64,000 nt of DNA from Geomonas agri. Its GTDB lineage: Bacteria > Desulfobacterota > Desulfuromonadia > Geobacterales > Geobacteraceae. The notes beneath the pieces were generated by a model. It had not been told where the DNA came from. It saw only the letters and a list, made by a program, of their open reading frames with translations, and made no database searches. The translations under genes and the position numbers were made by a program. The stretch is from assembly GCF_020179605.1 (NCBI RefSeq), contig NZ_JAINZO010000001.1, positions 1,834,799 to 1,898,798 of the forward strand. Reading direction: 5' to 3'. Shown in pieces: positions 25,978 through 35,930 of the stretch. The stretch's first letter is position 1; each line of letters begins with the position of its first letter.

Positions 25978-27765
25978 CTAGGCCGCGTTGGCGGCAGCCG
26001 CTGCGGGAAGGGTGATGATGAAGGTGGTGCCCGCCCCCTCCTCGCTCTCCAGGCGGATCTCGCCGCCGTGGTCCTTGACGATGCCGTAGCTTACCGAGAG
26101 CCCCAGCCCCGTCCCCTGCCCCGCCGGCTTGGTGGTGAAGAAGGGGTCGAAGATCTTCGCCTGGACTTCCTTCGGGATGCCGGGGCCGTTGTCGGCGACC
26201 CGCAGTTCCAGCCCCCCCTGTTCCAGCCGTCGCGCCGACAGGCGCACCACTCCCGCCGTCCCCCCCATGGCCTGCTGTGCGTTGATCATCAGGTTCATGA
26301 GCACCTGCTGCAGCTGGTTCGCGTTGCCGCGGCAGGAGGGCAGCCCCGCCTCCACCTCCTGCTCCACCTTGACGCTGTTGATCCCCAACTGGTGGTCCAC
26401 GATGGCGAGCGCGTCGGCTACGACCTGGGCAAGGTCCACCTCGTCGAACTCCACCTGTTCCTGGCGGGCGAACTTCAAAAGGTTCTCGATGATGGTCTTG
26501 CAGCGCTTGGTCTCCTTCTCGATGATGTGCAGGTTCTTCTCGAGCGGGTGGCCTGTCTCCACGCCGCGCAGCGATAGCTGGGTGATGCCGAGGATCCCCG
26601 CCAGCGGGTTCTTCACCTCGTGGGCGATACCCGCGCCGAGCGCTCCGAAGGCCGCCATCTTCTCTGACTGCACCAGCTGTCCGTAGAGGTCTTTCAGGGC
26701 CTGCTCGCGCTGTTTCAGCTCTACCGCCATGCGGTTGAACGAACCGGCCAGGGCGCCGATCTCGTCGCCGGAGACCGCCGGCACTTCGATCTCGAAGCGC
26801 CCCTGCCCGACCATCCTGGTGGCCTCGGAGAGCTTCTCGATGGGACGGGTGAGCCGGCGCGACCAGAACTGGCTTAAGAGCGCCGCCCCCCCCAAGAGGA
26901 CCAGGGAGAGCACCAGGAGGTCCGCCAGGAGCGCACGCGAGGTAAGGAAGGCGGCACTCTTCAGGATCTGCACCCCGACGGTGATGCCCCCCAGTTCGGT
27001 GCGGGAGAAGCCTCCCACCATGGCGCGGTCGCGCTCCTGGTACTCGAGGGTCAGCCCACTCAGGCGCGGGGTGCCGCGGACCTTGCCCCACCACCCGGTC
27101 TGCGGGGGCTGCCCGATCCTGCGGCGATCGGCATGGGCCAGGTAGTTGCCGGAGGCATCGATCAGGAAGGTATCGAAGACCCGCGAGCGGCTCGCCAGCC
27201 GCTGCAGCCGGTCCAGGCGAATCAACGCGGAGGTAACCACCGCCTCCTCCACCTTGGCGGCAGGTTCGGCAATGGTGAGCGTCAGGGTGGTCAGCCCCGG
27301 GGCCACCGTGGAAAGGAGCAGCCGGGGTCCTCCCCCCGGTGTGGGGGCCGGGAGCGGGTGGCTCTCGCGGTAGGAGAGGACCTGCTCCGCGGTTACCCCG
27401 GCGCCGGCCAGCGCCCCCTGGTCGTAGACGTTCTGCTCGCCGTCGGCGCCGCTGCGGCTTACCATGATGAACTCGCCGAACTCCTCGAACAGACCCTGCA
27501 GCGCCTGTTCGCGTCCCGCCATCTCCTGGTCCCCCATCAGCCGGGAAAAGAGCCTCAGTTTCTCGGTGTATCCCGCCACCAGCGAGTTGGCCTCTTCGGC
27601 GGTGTGCAGCACCATGGTCGAGGTGAGGTCGTGGATGTAGGCGGTCTTGTCGGCCTGGAACAGGTTGGCCATGGTGAAGGTGATCAGGCTGAGCACCACC
27701 GATACCACCAGCAACTGGGAGAGGAGCATCTTGAACCGGAGCGGGAATTTGAGTCTGCTTTGCAT
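25978..27765 (-). CDS. Membrane sensor histidine kinase
   Basis: 595 residues. TM1 (about 12-35) is followed by an extracytoplasmic sensor (about 36-270), TM2 (about 285-305) with a HAMP domain (RRLTRPIEKLSEATRMVGQG), a HisKA box GIAHEVKNPLAGILG (His382) and HATPase_c with LMNLMINAQQA, DNGPGIPKE and GTGLGLSVSYG. The class resembles NtrB/AtoS-type kinases. The sensor region has no recognised ligand motif. It sits between the FecR gene (12-base gap) and the diguanylate-cyclase gene (12-base gap), so the sensor probably monitors the surface-protein system coded just upstream. Confidence 0.93.
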   Translation of the reverse strand: MQSRLKFPLRFKMLLSQLLVVSVVLSLITFTMANLFQADKTAYIHDLTSTMVLHTAEEANSLVAGYTEKLRLFSRLMGDQEMAGREQALQGLFEEFGEFIMVSRSGADGEQNVYDQGALAGAGVTAEQVLSYRESHPLPAPTPGGGPRLLLSTVAPGLTTLTLTIAEPAAKVEEAVVTSALIRLDRLQRLASRSRVFDTFLIDASGNYLAHADRRRIGQPPQTGWWGKVRGTPRLSGLTLEYQERDRAMVGGFSRTELGGITVGVQILKSAAFLTSRALLADLLVLSLVLLGGAALLSQFWSRRLTRPIEKLSEATRMVGQGRFEIEVPAVSGDEIGALAGSFNRMAVELKQREQALKDLYGQLVQSEKMAAFGALGAGIAHEVKNPLAGILGITQLSLRGVETGHPLEKNLHIIEKETKRCKTIIENLLKFARQEQVEFDEVDLAQVVADALAIVDHQLGINSVKVEQEVEAGLPSCRGNANQLQQVLMNLMINAQQAMGGTAGVVRLSARRLEQGGLELRVADNGPGIPKEVQAKIFDPFFTTKPAGQGTGLGLSVSYGIVKDHGGEIRLESEEGAGTTFIITLPAAAAANAA

Positions 27766-27777
27766 GGATGGCCTCCC

Positions 27778-28995
27778 CTATTCTTTGCCGTACACCACGC
27801 GCGAGGCGTAGCTGGCATTGCCGGCCTGGTCGACCGCCTCGACCCGGATCAGGTTGACTCCCGACTTGAGCTCGATCTCGTGGCTGAAGCTACCGTCATC
27901 GGCCATGGCCGCCGCCATCCCGTTCACGTAGACCGTGGAGCCAGGCTGGCACCTGCCGGTGACGCGAAAGCCCCCGATGCCGACCGTGGCTGGAGGGAAC
28001 TCGACCCGAAGCTGGGGCGGGTCTAAAAGCTGCTGCAACCGGCAGCGCCCGGTCCGGCTGAAGGGCCCTTCCCTCCCATCCTCGATACGGCTCACCCGCC
28101 AGTAGTAGCTCCCGGCATCGAGCAGCCCCGCGGCGAACTCGGTGCCGGCGACCCTGCTGTCCAACAGCACCTTCATAAAGCGCGGCTCGTTGGAGAGCTG
28201 GAAATGATAGACCCCTTCGCCGCCGGTCCAGTTGAAGCGGACCTTGGGCGGCAGCTGGCGGTAGCGGTAGAGCAGGTTCTCGTTCTTCAGCCTGGGGGAG
28301 CCCGGCAGGGGCAGCCCGGGCCCCAGCGGCACCCCGCGCCTGATCGTCACGCCGTAGTGGGCCGGGACCCTGATCACCCCGTCCTCGCCCTGGACCCGGA
28401 CTTCCCCGGCATGGACGGTGAGGCTGGAGGCGTTGTCCCCGAGGGGGGTGAAGATGAAGCGCGAGTGGCCCGGCACCACCCGGGCCAGGTGACCGGCGGT
28501 GGCGACCTCCAGGCGCACCCGCTTCTCCGCTGATAAGCTTCCGCGCAGTTCCCCCTCGACGTGGACCCGGTACGACCTCGGTCCCCCCTCCACCGTCTCG
28601 TTCAGCCGGGTCACCACCACCATGGAGTTGCTCCCCATGGCCAGGGCGTCGCCGGGTGCAAAGGAGATGGTGGCGCCGGAACGGTCGAAGGTCTGGATGG
28701 CGTCGCGGTTGTACAGGAGCATCCCCTCGCTGGCATCGCCCCAGGCGACGGAGTCGCCGCGCCGGCAACGAACGTCCCGGACCAGCGACTGCAGCGCCGC
28801 CTCGGGGCGCCTGGCGCCGCGCGCCGGCGACGGCTCGCCCGGTTCGGTGACCAGTTCCTTGAGGGGCGTCCCCGAAGGGAACACGGCAAACAGGAACAGG
28901 ATGAAGAGCCAGAAGAGCACCAGGACCAGCAGCAGGGAGAGCGTTGTCTCCGCGGCCAAGCCGGCCCATTTCCGCACACGCTCCCGCACTGTCAT
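27778..28995 (-). CDS. FecR-domain envelope protein
   Basis: 405 residues. A short cytoplasmic N-terminus (TVRERVRKWAGLAAE) and one transmembrane helix (about 18-42, LSLLLVLVLFWLFILFLFAVF) put the rest in the periplasm. A FecR-like beta-domain covers about residues 70-245 (GDSVAWGDASEGMLLYNRDAI, DALAMGSNSMVVVTRLNE, LTVHAGEVRVQGEDG). The C-terminal part has two Ig-like strands (VRFNWTGGEGVYHFQLS, GSTVYVNGMAAAMADDGSFSHEIELKSG). There is no sigma factor nearby as in FecIR systems. ATG 28995 overlaps the stop of the giant protein gene by four bases and GGAGGTGG lies upstream, so the two are translationally coupled. Confidence 0.88.
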   Translation of the reverse strand: MTVRERVRKWAGLAAETTLSLLLVLVLFWLFILFLFAVFPSGTPLKELVTEPGEPSPARGARRPEAALQSLVRDVRCRRGDSVAWGDASEGMLLYNRDAIQTFDRSGATISFAPGDALAMGSNSMVVVTRLNETVEGGPRSYRVHVEGELRGSLSAEKRVRLEVATAGHLARVVPGHSRFIFTPLGDNASSLTVHAGEVRVQGEDGVIRVPAHYGVTIRRGVPLGPGLPLPGSPRLKNENLLYRYRQLPPKVRFNWTGGEGVYHFQLSNEPRFMKVLLDSRVAGTEFAAGLLDAGSYYWRVSRIEDGREGPFSRTGRCRLQQLLDPPQLRVEFPPATVGIGGFRVTGRCQPGSTVYVNGMAAAMADDGSFSHEIELKSGVNLIRVEAVDQAGNASYASRVVYGKE

Positions 28996-31900
28996 GGCTG
29001 AGCCACCTCCGGCATGATGAGCTGTTTTTCCGAGCGCAGCCGCAGGTTGAGGAGCTTGGAGCACCCGGCCCCGTTCCTGACCACCATGCCCAGCACCCGG
29101 TCGCCGCTGCCGAGCGGGAAGTCGAGGGCGAAGGCCCCCAGGGGGTTCTGCGGGACCTCGCGGCCATCGAGCTCCAGGCGCTCCCCTTCACCGGCAGCCC
29201 CCGAGACCCGGCACTGGATGGCGCCGTCGGGAGAGACGCTGACACCGGAAGCGGCAGCACCGTAGCGGACCACGACGGCACCGGCAGGTTGCACGATGGT
29301 GAGTTCCGGCAGCGGCAGTTCGGTGGCGAGAAACCTGCCGCGCGAATCCCCCATCTCCACCTTGAGGCGGCCGGTCTCGCCGGGGAGAGAGGTTTCGTAG
29401 CGCCCCAGCGAATCGACCGGGATGTCGCGCCCGTTGATGATCACGAAGGGGCGGGTGCGATACCTGTCATCGGGGCCGGTCGGCCGCAGCTGCTCGTAGT
29501 CACCCTTCAGTTCCACGCGGCGGTTCAGGCGCCGCCCCGGTGTGGTCACGTTCTCCGCGACTGGCCTGGACTTGCCGAACCAGCGCCGCACCAGCTGCGT
29601 CGGGGCGATCCCTTCCGAGCGCACCAGGTAGTCTGCGGCCGCGTCGCAGCGTCTCCTGGAGAGGGCCATGTTGTACTCCACGCTGCCGATGCCGTCGGTA
29701 TGCCCCTCGACGATGACCTTCTCGTCGGGATGCTCCCGCAGCACGCGGGCCGCCCCGCTCAAAAGGCGCTTGGCCTCGGTGGTCAGGGCCGACTTGTCGA
29801 AGACGAAGGCGCCGCCGGCCAGGGTCAGCAGCACGGCCTCGCGCCGGTTGACGCCGAAAAGTTCGCGGCCGGTACGGAACACGGAGCCGTCCAGGTAGGT
29901 GACCTGGAGCTGGCACTGGTAGATTTCTCCCTGTTCCACTTTGCTCCGGTCGGTCTTCCCCTCCCAGTCGATGCGCCCGGGGGGAGCGCCCTTGCCGCCG
30001 ATCTTCCTGATCTCCTCGCCGGAGCGGTTCATGAAAGTGATGCTCCAGGAACGGATCTGGTCCGGATCTTCGACGCTGGCCAGCAGCCGCAGCGGGATAG
30101 CGAAGCGTCCCCCCTTCAGGTCCAGCGAGGCGAGCCGTTCCCGGGACAGGGTGACCGCAGTGGAGGGGAGCCGGGCCGACTCGCCGTTGACCAGCAGGGT
30201 GAAGAGCTCAGCGCTGCCGGAAAGGAGCAACGGTTCGTCGATCCGCTCCAGGGTGACCAGAACGGCCGGCACCGGTTCCGGTTCGGGTGGAGCCGCGGCC
30301 ACCGGCGCCGGGGGAGGATCGGGCAGCGGCAGCACCCTGGCATCGGCCGATTCGAACATGTCCTCGTCGAGCTTCACCTTGATGCCGAAGAAGGGGCCCT
30401 GCCCCTGGTAGCTTTCGCCGGTGAGGTCGCGGTCGTCGAGCCGGGCGTAGTTGTAGCCTGCGGAGAGAACCACGTTGCGGTAGACCCGGTACCCCGCGCT
30501 GCCGACCGCGCCGAGGGAGTGCATGCCCGCATCGTACTGGTTCAACAGTTTCAGGTAGGCGGAGAGCTCCCAGCGCTCGGCAAGGTCGTAGGAGAGGCCG
30601 GCCAGGACCAGGTCGGTGTAGGTATTCCAGGCTCCCCCGGTCCCGTTAGCCCAGCTCACTTTGCCGGCGTACTTCCCCTGGGCGGTCCACCGGCTCACCA
30701 GCCGGTAGGTCGGTTCCGCTGAGACGATCACGCTGCGCAGGTCCGGGCTTCCTGCCAGGGTACCCCGCTTCTCCACCTTGTAGCGCACCAGGGAAAGGAG
30801 CTGGAGCGGGTTGCCGGCCAGGGGGCGAAAGGCGCCGCCCAGGTAGCTGTCCACGGTGACGTCGTCGCCGGCATCGGTGTCGCGGTCCCAGAAGGAGGCC
30901 TTCCCCAGGAGCGTGAAGGAGGGGTTCCAGCGGTAGGCGGCATGGGCGCCGTAGAGTGAGGCGGTCTCGCCCGGCCCGGTACGGATCTCGTAGCGGCCGG
31001 TCAGCTTCAGGTCCCGGGTACGCAGGTACTCACCGGCCAGGGTGAACGCGGTACGGGTGCCGCCGTCGCCCTGCACCGTCTGCACCCGCTCCAGGCTGGA
31101 GTTGACCAGGAGCCCCTCCGCCACGCGGTAGCGACTGTTCAGCCCAAGGACCGCTTGGCCGCGCTCGCCAGAGAGGGAATTTTCCAGCTGGTAGCCGGTG
31201 CGGGAGGCGAGGCTGAAGCCATCCTGCTCCACCAGCTTGCTGTGCAGATCGACGTTGCTCTGCTCGGTGCTGCCGAGGACGCCGCTGGAAAGGCTGTAGC
31301 CGGTGGTGAGGCGCATCCGGTCGGAAAGCCTGCTCTCCAGCCCGAACAGGGTTGCGTGCCGGATCAGGGGGGAACCTTCCTGGTATTCCTCGGTGACAAA
31401 GGCCTTGGTGCGCTCGCTCAGGCGGTAGTCGAGCTTCAAGAAGGTCTTGGACTGGTACTCCGCGATGCTGGAAGAGGAGAGCAACTGCTCGCGGTGCAAG
31501 GTCGCGTCGAGCCTGGGGGTGAGGCTTCCTTTCACGCCGCCGTAGACGAGGTCGGCGTCACCGCTCTTGCCCTCCTTCTCCTCGCTCATCAGCTTCACGC
31601 CCGCCTCCGCATCGAGCAGGCTGAATTTTCGGGTCGCCGCCAACTGGTTGCCGACCAGCCTGCGCCTGGCGATCTCGTCGCGCTGCACGAAGCTCTCCGC
31701 GAACAGGAGGGTGCTGAAGGGTGCGCGGTAATCGAGCCGGCCGCCGTACTTCTCGGTGCCGGTCTCGTTGCCGCTCATGGAGGGGTTGAAGAAATCGGCG
31801 TCGACCTTGCGGTAGTAGAGCCCCAGGGCGATGGGGTCCAGCGGCCGCAGGGTCAGGTCCGTCTTCCAGGCGCTCCCTCTCCCTTTTTCCAGGCTCTCGC

Positions 31901-34595
31901 TGACCGCCCCTTCCCCCTTTAACGTGAGCCACGTGCCCAGGCGCCAGCCACCATCGAGACCGTACAGCGAGGTGTCGCGGCCGGCGTGCTCCTCGATCAC
32001 CGCGGTTGTGCCAAGGTAGGAGCCCTGGTCGGTGCGCAACTGGGCGCGCCCGCCGTAGACGTAGCGCTCCTCACCTCCGCCCTGGGCCTGGTAGGTGACC
32101 ACGATGGTGACCGGGTTCAGAAACTGGTCCAGCGATGGGACCGGCTCCTTGAAGAGGATGGTGCCGGCGAGGTAGTCGATGGAGTAGTCGGCGTAGCGCA
32201 CCTTTTCGGTGATCGACAGGACCCGTTCCGAGTGGTAGCGGTCGCGCACCTCGATGCGGACCCGCTCGCTGTTCTCGAAGACGGGCCGGCGCGTCAGCAG
32301 GTAGTTGCCGGAGGTGCCGTTGCCGGCGATCTGGTCGCGGACGATGGTTTCCTCGGTGCGGCTTTCGAACCCTTTCACGGTAAGGTGGTCCCGGTTCACC
32401 TCCAGCTTGACCCCGTTCAGGGCCCGGTCATAGCGGGAGAACTCGTTCTCGGAGAGGTCGGTGCGGTAGTCGCCCGCCATGAGGTAGGAGCGGCCGGATT
32501 CGACCTTCAGGAAGAGTTTGCCCCTGGACTCGGCGTCGTAGCCGATGTCGGTGGCGTCGCCGTAGACCGGGTAATACTTCTCGGGGTCGATGGTCTGGAA
32601 CACGCCGTCGCGACGCTCCTTGTCCGAGTCGTAAGCGGCCGTCAGCCGGTAGTCGCCCAGGAGGCTGCCGCGGGTGTAGAAGGCGAGGCGCTCCTCGTGG
32701 AAGACTCCCGCGTCGCCGCCACCGGCCTTGGCGCCCACGGTGGCGCTGCCCAAGCCGACCAGGAGCCAGTCGGCGGGGTTGGCGAGGCGCGCGGGTGTCA
32801 CCGAGGCCATGGGCGCCAGGGGAGCCGCGGGAGCGACGGGTGTGGGGGGCGCCGCACCGGCGGCGGCCGCGTCCGGCGGCGAGGGCGCGCCTGGCGCCGG
32901 CACCAGGGCGAAGTCGCCGCGCGCGGGGCCGCCGAAGGGGACGGTGACAAACTGCGACCACCCCACCCCGGCAAAGGCGGTGTTGTACGGCAGCGAGCGC
33001 AGCGTGGGGTCCAAGGTGCTGCGGTCTATCTTCAACACGTGGTTGCCGGCAGCAACCCCGGTGAAACTGTACTTGCCCTCGCCATCGCTGAACACGAAGG
33101 AGCCGTCCTCCAGGTAGATCCTGACGCCCGGCTCTCCCGGCTCACCCGGGTCGGGAATGCCGTTGCCGTTACTGTCCCGGAAGACCCTGCCCATGATGAC
33201 CGCCTTGTCCCCCAGGATGGAGGGACGCACCTTGACCGCCGCACTGGCCGGAGGGGAAATGCTGCTGCTCCCGCTCTCGGTGACCCCGGAGGCGCGGGCC
33301 GAGTTGACGCTGGTCCCAACCGGCACCTCGGCGGAAAGAACCAGCCGGTACGAGAGCACCTTCGCCGCGCCGGGCGCCATGCCTCCCACGTCCCAGCTCA
33401 GCAGCTGCGCTCCGCCCTTGGGGTCGGCGACTGCGAAGCCGTCGACGTGGCTCGAACCCTTCAGGTACCGGAAGCCCCTGGGGATGCGGTCCTCTACCGT
33501 TACGTGTTCCAGGGGCGCCGCCCCGACGTTCTCCACCCGCACGGTGTAGCCCACGATGTCCCCCGCCTCAGCGACGGCGCTGCCGGCCTGCTTGGTAACC
33601 GCGAGGGCGCGCGCGAGCACCGTGTTGAAGGTGCTGTTGCTGAGCACGGGCGCGCTGCTCAGGCTGCTGGTGACGCCGGCCGTGTTGACGATGGGGGCGT
33701 TGCCCGGTGCATCCTGGCGTACCGCTGCGCGAAAGGTTATTGCACCGCTAAAACCCGCCGGGAGTTCGGGAATGTCAAAGCGCAGCGACCTGGTGCCGGC
33801 GTCGTAGCTCACCGTGCCGGCCGCCCCGTCCGAAAAGACTGCGCTGCCCGGCTGGTACTCGAGGAGCTCATCCAGCGGGTCAACCACCAGCACCCCGGAT
33901 ACCGGCGTCGCTGCGCCGTTGGTCAGGGCGAGACTGTAGGAAAGCACGGTGCCGGGCAACACCCCCCCCCCGGGACTGACGGTCTTCAGGACTGCGAGGT
34001 TGCCCGGAACCGGGACCAGCAACTGGTCGTTGATACTGCTACTCCGGGCGGGAACAAGCACCGAGGTCGCCGACACCACGATGTTCGCCACCTTCCCCTC
34101 GCTCCCCGCCGGAGCGACCGCCCTCAGTACCAGGTCCACCGAGCCACCCGCGGGAATTGGCCCTACCACCTGGACTCCCTCCGACGTCGTCGGTACCGGG
34201 GTCACCCCGTCGGCCTGGTAAAAACGCAGCGTGGGCGCCGGGTCGGTGTCGGTCACCCCCTGCGCCACCACCGCCTTCAGCTGGAAACTGTCCGCGAAGT
34301 TCCCCTTGTTGGTAAGAACGTGCTGGAAGTCGACCGGGGCTCCGGCCTTGGCGGTGGCGGTCCGTGGGGGAACCAGCGCCGGATCGGCGAGATCCTTGAT
34401 GGCGATCTGGGTTTGATTTGAGCGGAGTTGGCGCAGTGCGGGGATCGCGAAGCGGGCGGTGAAGTCGTGGCTGATCACGGTCCCTGACGGGGTGAGGCTG
34501 AGCGCAGCACCCGGGAGGGCAAGCGTGAGTGCCACCCCGAGGAGGCATGCCCGGACCAGTTCCCCTCCCATCTTACGCCATCCCGGGACCGTCAT
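28992..34595 (-). CDS. Giant DUF11/SdrD-B/beta-barrel/OmpA surface protein
   Basis: About 1,867 residues. Signal peptide at 10-35; two or three DUF11-type repeats to about 465 (GNLAVLKTVSPGGGVLPG, LAVTKQAGSAVAEAGDIVGY); an SdrD-B-like domain at about 468-535 (MGRVFRDSNGNGIPDPGEPG); a Pro/Ala linker; a long beta-strand region at about 610-1410 resembling an outer-membrane barrel (YLMAGDYRTDLSENEFSRYDR, RTDQGSYLGTTAVIEE and many paired strands); a Pro/Glu-rich spacer; an OmpA peptidoglycan-binding domain at about 1595-1705 (VEGHTDGIGSVEYNMALSRR); and a C-terminal beta tail. It probably spans the outer membrane and is anchored to peptidoglycan. ATG 34595 follows GGGGA by five bases. Function unknown; surface attachment or sensing is a guess. 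Confidence 0.85.
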   Translation of the reverse strand: MTVPGWRKMGGELVRACLLGVALTLALPGAALSLTPSGTVISHDFTARFAIPALRQLRSNQTQIAIKDLADPALVPPRTATAKAGAPVDFQHVLTNKGNFADSFQLKAVVAQGVTDTDPAPTLRFYQADGVTPVPTTSEGVQVVGPIPAGGSVDLVLRAVAPAGSEGKVANIVVSATSVLVPARSSSINDQLLVPVPGNLAVLKTVSPGGGVLPGTVLSYSLALTNGAATPVSGVLVVDPLDELLEYQPGSAVFSDGAAGTVSYDAGTRSLRFDIPELPAGFSGAITFRAAVRQDAPGNAPIVNTAGVTSSLSSAPVLSNSTFNTVLARALAVTKQAGSAVAEAGDIVGYTVRVENVGAAPLEHVTVEDRIPRGFRYLKGSSHVDGFAVADPKGGAQLLSWDVGGMAPGAAKVLSYRLVLSAEVPVGTSVNSARASGVTESGSSSISPPASAAVKVRPSILGDKAVIMGRVFRDSNGNGIPDPGEPGEPGVRIYLEDGSFVFSDGEGKYSFTGVAAGNHVLKIDRSTLDPTLRSLPYNTAFAGVGWSQFVTVPFGGPARGDFALVPAPGAPSPPDAAAAGAAPPTPVAPAAPLAPMASVTPARLANPADWLLVGLGSATVGAKAGGGDAGVFHEERLAFYTRGSLLGDYRLTAAYDSDKERRDGVFQTIDPEKYYPVYGDATDIGYDAESRGKLFLKVESGRSYLMAGDYRTDLSENEFSRYDRALNGVKLEVNRDHLTVKGFESRTEETIVRDQIAGNGTSGNYLLTRRPVFENSERVRIEVRDRYHSERVLSITEKVRYADYSIDYLAGTILFKEPVPSLDQFLNPVTIVVTYQAQGGGEERYVYGGRAQLRTDQGSYLGTTAVIEEHAGRDTSLYGLDGGWRLGTWLTLKGEGAVSESLEKGRGSAWKTDLTLRPLDPIALGLYYRKVDADFFNPSMSGNETGTEKYGGRLDYRAPFSTLLFAESFVQRDEIARRRLVGNQLAATRKFSLLDAEAGVKLMSEEKEGKSGDADLVYGGVKGSLTPRLDATLHREQLLSSSSIAEYQSKTFLKLDYRLSERTKAFVTEEYQEGSPLIRHATLFGLESRLSDRMRLTTGYSLSSGVLGSTEQSNVDLHSKLVEQDGFSLASRTGYQLENSLSGERGQAVLGLNSRYRVAEGLLVNSSLERVQTVQGDGGTRTAFTLAGEYLRTRDLKLTGRYEIRTGPGETASLYGAHAAYRWNPSFTLLGKASFWDRDTDAGDDVTVDSYLGGAFRPLAGNPLQLLSLVRYKVEKRGTLAGSPDLRSVIVSAEPTYRLVSRWTAQGKYAGKVSWANGTGGAWNTYTDLVLAGLSYDLAERWELSAYLKLLNQYDAGMHSLGAVGSAGYRVYRNVVLSAGYNYARLDDRDLTGESYQGQGPFFGIKVKLDEDMFESADARVLPLPDPPPAPVAAAPPEPEPVPAVLVTLERIDEPLLLSGSAELFTLLVNGESARLPSTAVTLSRERLASLDLKGGRFAIPLRLLASVEDPDQIRSWSITFMNRSGEEIRKIGGKGAPPGRIDWEGKTDRSKVEQGEIYQCQLQVTYLDGSVFRTGRELFGVNRREAVLLTLAGGAFVFDKSALTTEAKRLLSGAARVLREHPDEKVIVEGHTDGIGSVEYNMALSRRRCDAAADYLVRSEGIAPTQLVRRWFGKSRPVAENVTTPGRRLNRRVELKGDYEQLRPTGPDDRYRTRPFVIINGRDIPVDSLGRYETSLPGETGRLKVEMGDSRGRFLATELPLPELTIVQPAGAVVVRYGAAASGVSVSPDGAIQCRVSGAAGEGERLELDGREVPQNPLGAFALDFPLGSGDRVLGMVVRNGAGCSKLLNLRLRSEKQLIMPEVAQP

Positions 34596-34615
34596 CACTT
34601 TCCCCGATCATTGCA

Positions 34616-35923
34616 TTATTGGACTTGTGCCTTGAAAAACAGGTAGATCGTTTTGCCCGGCGGCAGGTGACCGCCGGTGGCGACGGTGGCACCTGAGCCG
34701 AGTTGCGCTGTGACGCTCCCGTCCGCAATCCTGGCCAGCCCGCACTCAGCAGCGGCGCAGGGGGACCCTTCCCCGGTCGAGACCAGGGACAGCAGCAGCG
34801 AATCGGGCGCAACCGAGAGCCCGGCGGGAATGGGGCTGTCGATGGTTACCGAGGTGGCCGGGGCAGATCCGCCGTTGGTGACGGCCATGCGGTACTGCAG
34901 CAGCTCTCCGGGCACGGCATCGGCGCTGGCCGCAAAGATCCCCCCCCTGGTGAGGTTGCGCACCCCTTCGCTCAGCACGACCACCGGGGCTACCGCGGTG
35001 GTGTTGACCTGGTCGGTGCCGCTCGCCCCGCTGCCCGACACCGCAAGCAGCGACTCAGCGCGTGCCCCGTTGGCGCCTGCCTCCGGTACCGTGACCGCCA
35101 GGAAGAAGCGGTAGGACGATACGGGCGTGAGGTATCCCGTTCCCAGGCAGCCGTTGGTCTCGCCGGGCTGGCGGATCCCGTCGCCGGCGACCCCACCTCC
35201 GGCGCCGTCGTCGGCGAAGAGCTCGCCTCTCCAACCGCTCCCCATGGTGACGGAGAGGGCGAAGGCATTGTCGCCGTTACCGACGTTGGTGACCGTGTAC
35301 GGGTAGTTGACCACGGTACCCGGAGCGGCGGTGTCGTCCGGTGGTGCGGAGACGGTGACCGCGGGAGTCTGCACGCACGCCACCGTCTCCGTCTTGGCCT
35401 GGTCAACGGCCAGTGGGTCGCCGACGGAGAGCGCGGTTACCGCGACCCGGTAGCTGGCACCCAGGGTAAACGCGGTGGGACTCACCCGCACCAGCACAAC
35501 CAGCGACTCTCCGGGACCCAGCGTCCCCGTGAGATAGCCGGCGCCGGACAAGGCGACCGTCTGGTCGGCGCCCGCACCATCGAGGTAGCTGACAGTAACC
35601 CCGCTGCCGCTCCCCGGCCCGTTAAGCAGGAAGCGGTCGGGCTGGTCTCCGGCGTTCTTCAGCAGCACCCGGAACTGGGCCGGGAGCCCCGGGTAGGCGG
35701 GCTGCGACCGGGACTGCAGTACCGCGGTACTCTCGTAGATCCCCTCGCCGATATACGCGGAGTCGGTCTCGCTCGCCAACCGGACCATGAGGTCGGCTCG
35801 GCACGCCGCGTAGGCCCCATTTCCCATGAAGAACAGGAAAAACAAAACGCAGCAAAGCTGCGCAAGTTGTCGGAACGGGGTCTTAGGGGGCAGAGAGTAT
35901 TTATTAGAACCAACTAATATCAT
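34616..35923 (-). CDS. DUF11-domain surface protein, first gene of the cluster
   Basis: 435 residues. The N-terminus has a hydrophobic signal (LAQLCCVLFFLFFMGNGAYA) after a polar stretch. The mature part has three beta-sandwich units of the DUF11/conserved-repeat type (PAQFRVLLKNAGDQPDRFLL, TVVNYPYTVTNVGNGDNAFA, LQYRMAVTNGGSAPATSVTI) with Gly/Thr-rich linkers. No LPXTG, OmpA or lipobox is seen, so it may be periplasmic or secreted. It lies 20 bases upstream of the giant surface gene. No Shine-Dalgarno precedes the ATG; a promoter seven bases away suggests a leaderless message. Confidence 0.8.
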   Translation of the reverse strand: MILVGSNKYSLPPKTPFRQLAQLCCVLFFLFFMGNGAYAACRADLMVRLASETDSAYIGEGIYESTAVLQSRSQPAYPGLPAQFRVLLKNAGDQPDRFLLNGPGSGSGVTVSYLDGAGADQTVALSGAGYLTGTLGPGESLVVLVRVSPTAFTLGASYRVAVTALSVGDPLAVDQAKTETVACVQTPAVTVSAPPDDTAAPGTVVNYPYTVTNVGNGDNAFALSVTMGSGWRGELFADDGAGGGVAGDGIRQPGETNGCLGTGYLTPVSSYRFFLAVTVPEAGANGARAESLLAVSGSGASGTDQVNTTAVAPVVVLSEGVRNLTRGGIFAASADAVPGELLQYRMAVTNGGSAPATSVTIDSPIPAGLSVAPDSLLLSLVSTGEGSPCAAAECGLARIADGSVTAQLGSGATVATGGHLPPGKTIYLFFKAQVQ

Positions 35924-35930
35924 GTCTTAG

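Noticed and set aside
31986-34421. Plus-strand ORF opposite the giant surface gene
   Set aside because: Antisense shadow with no recognisable domain.
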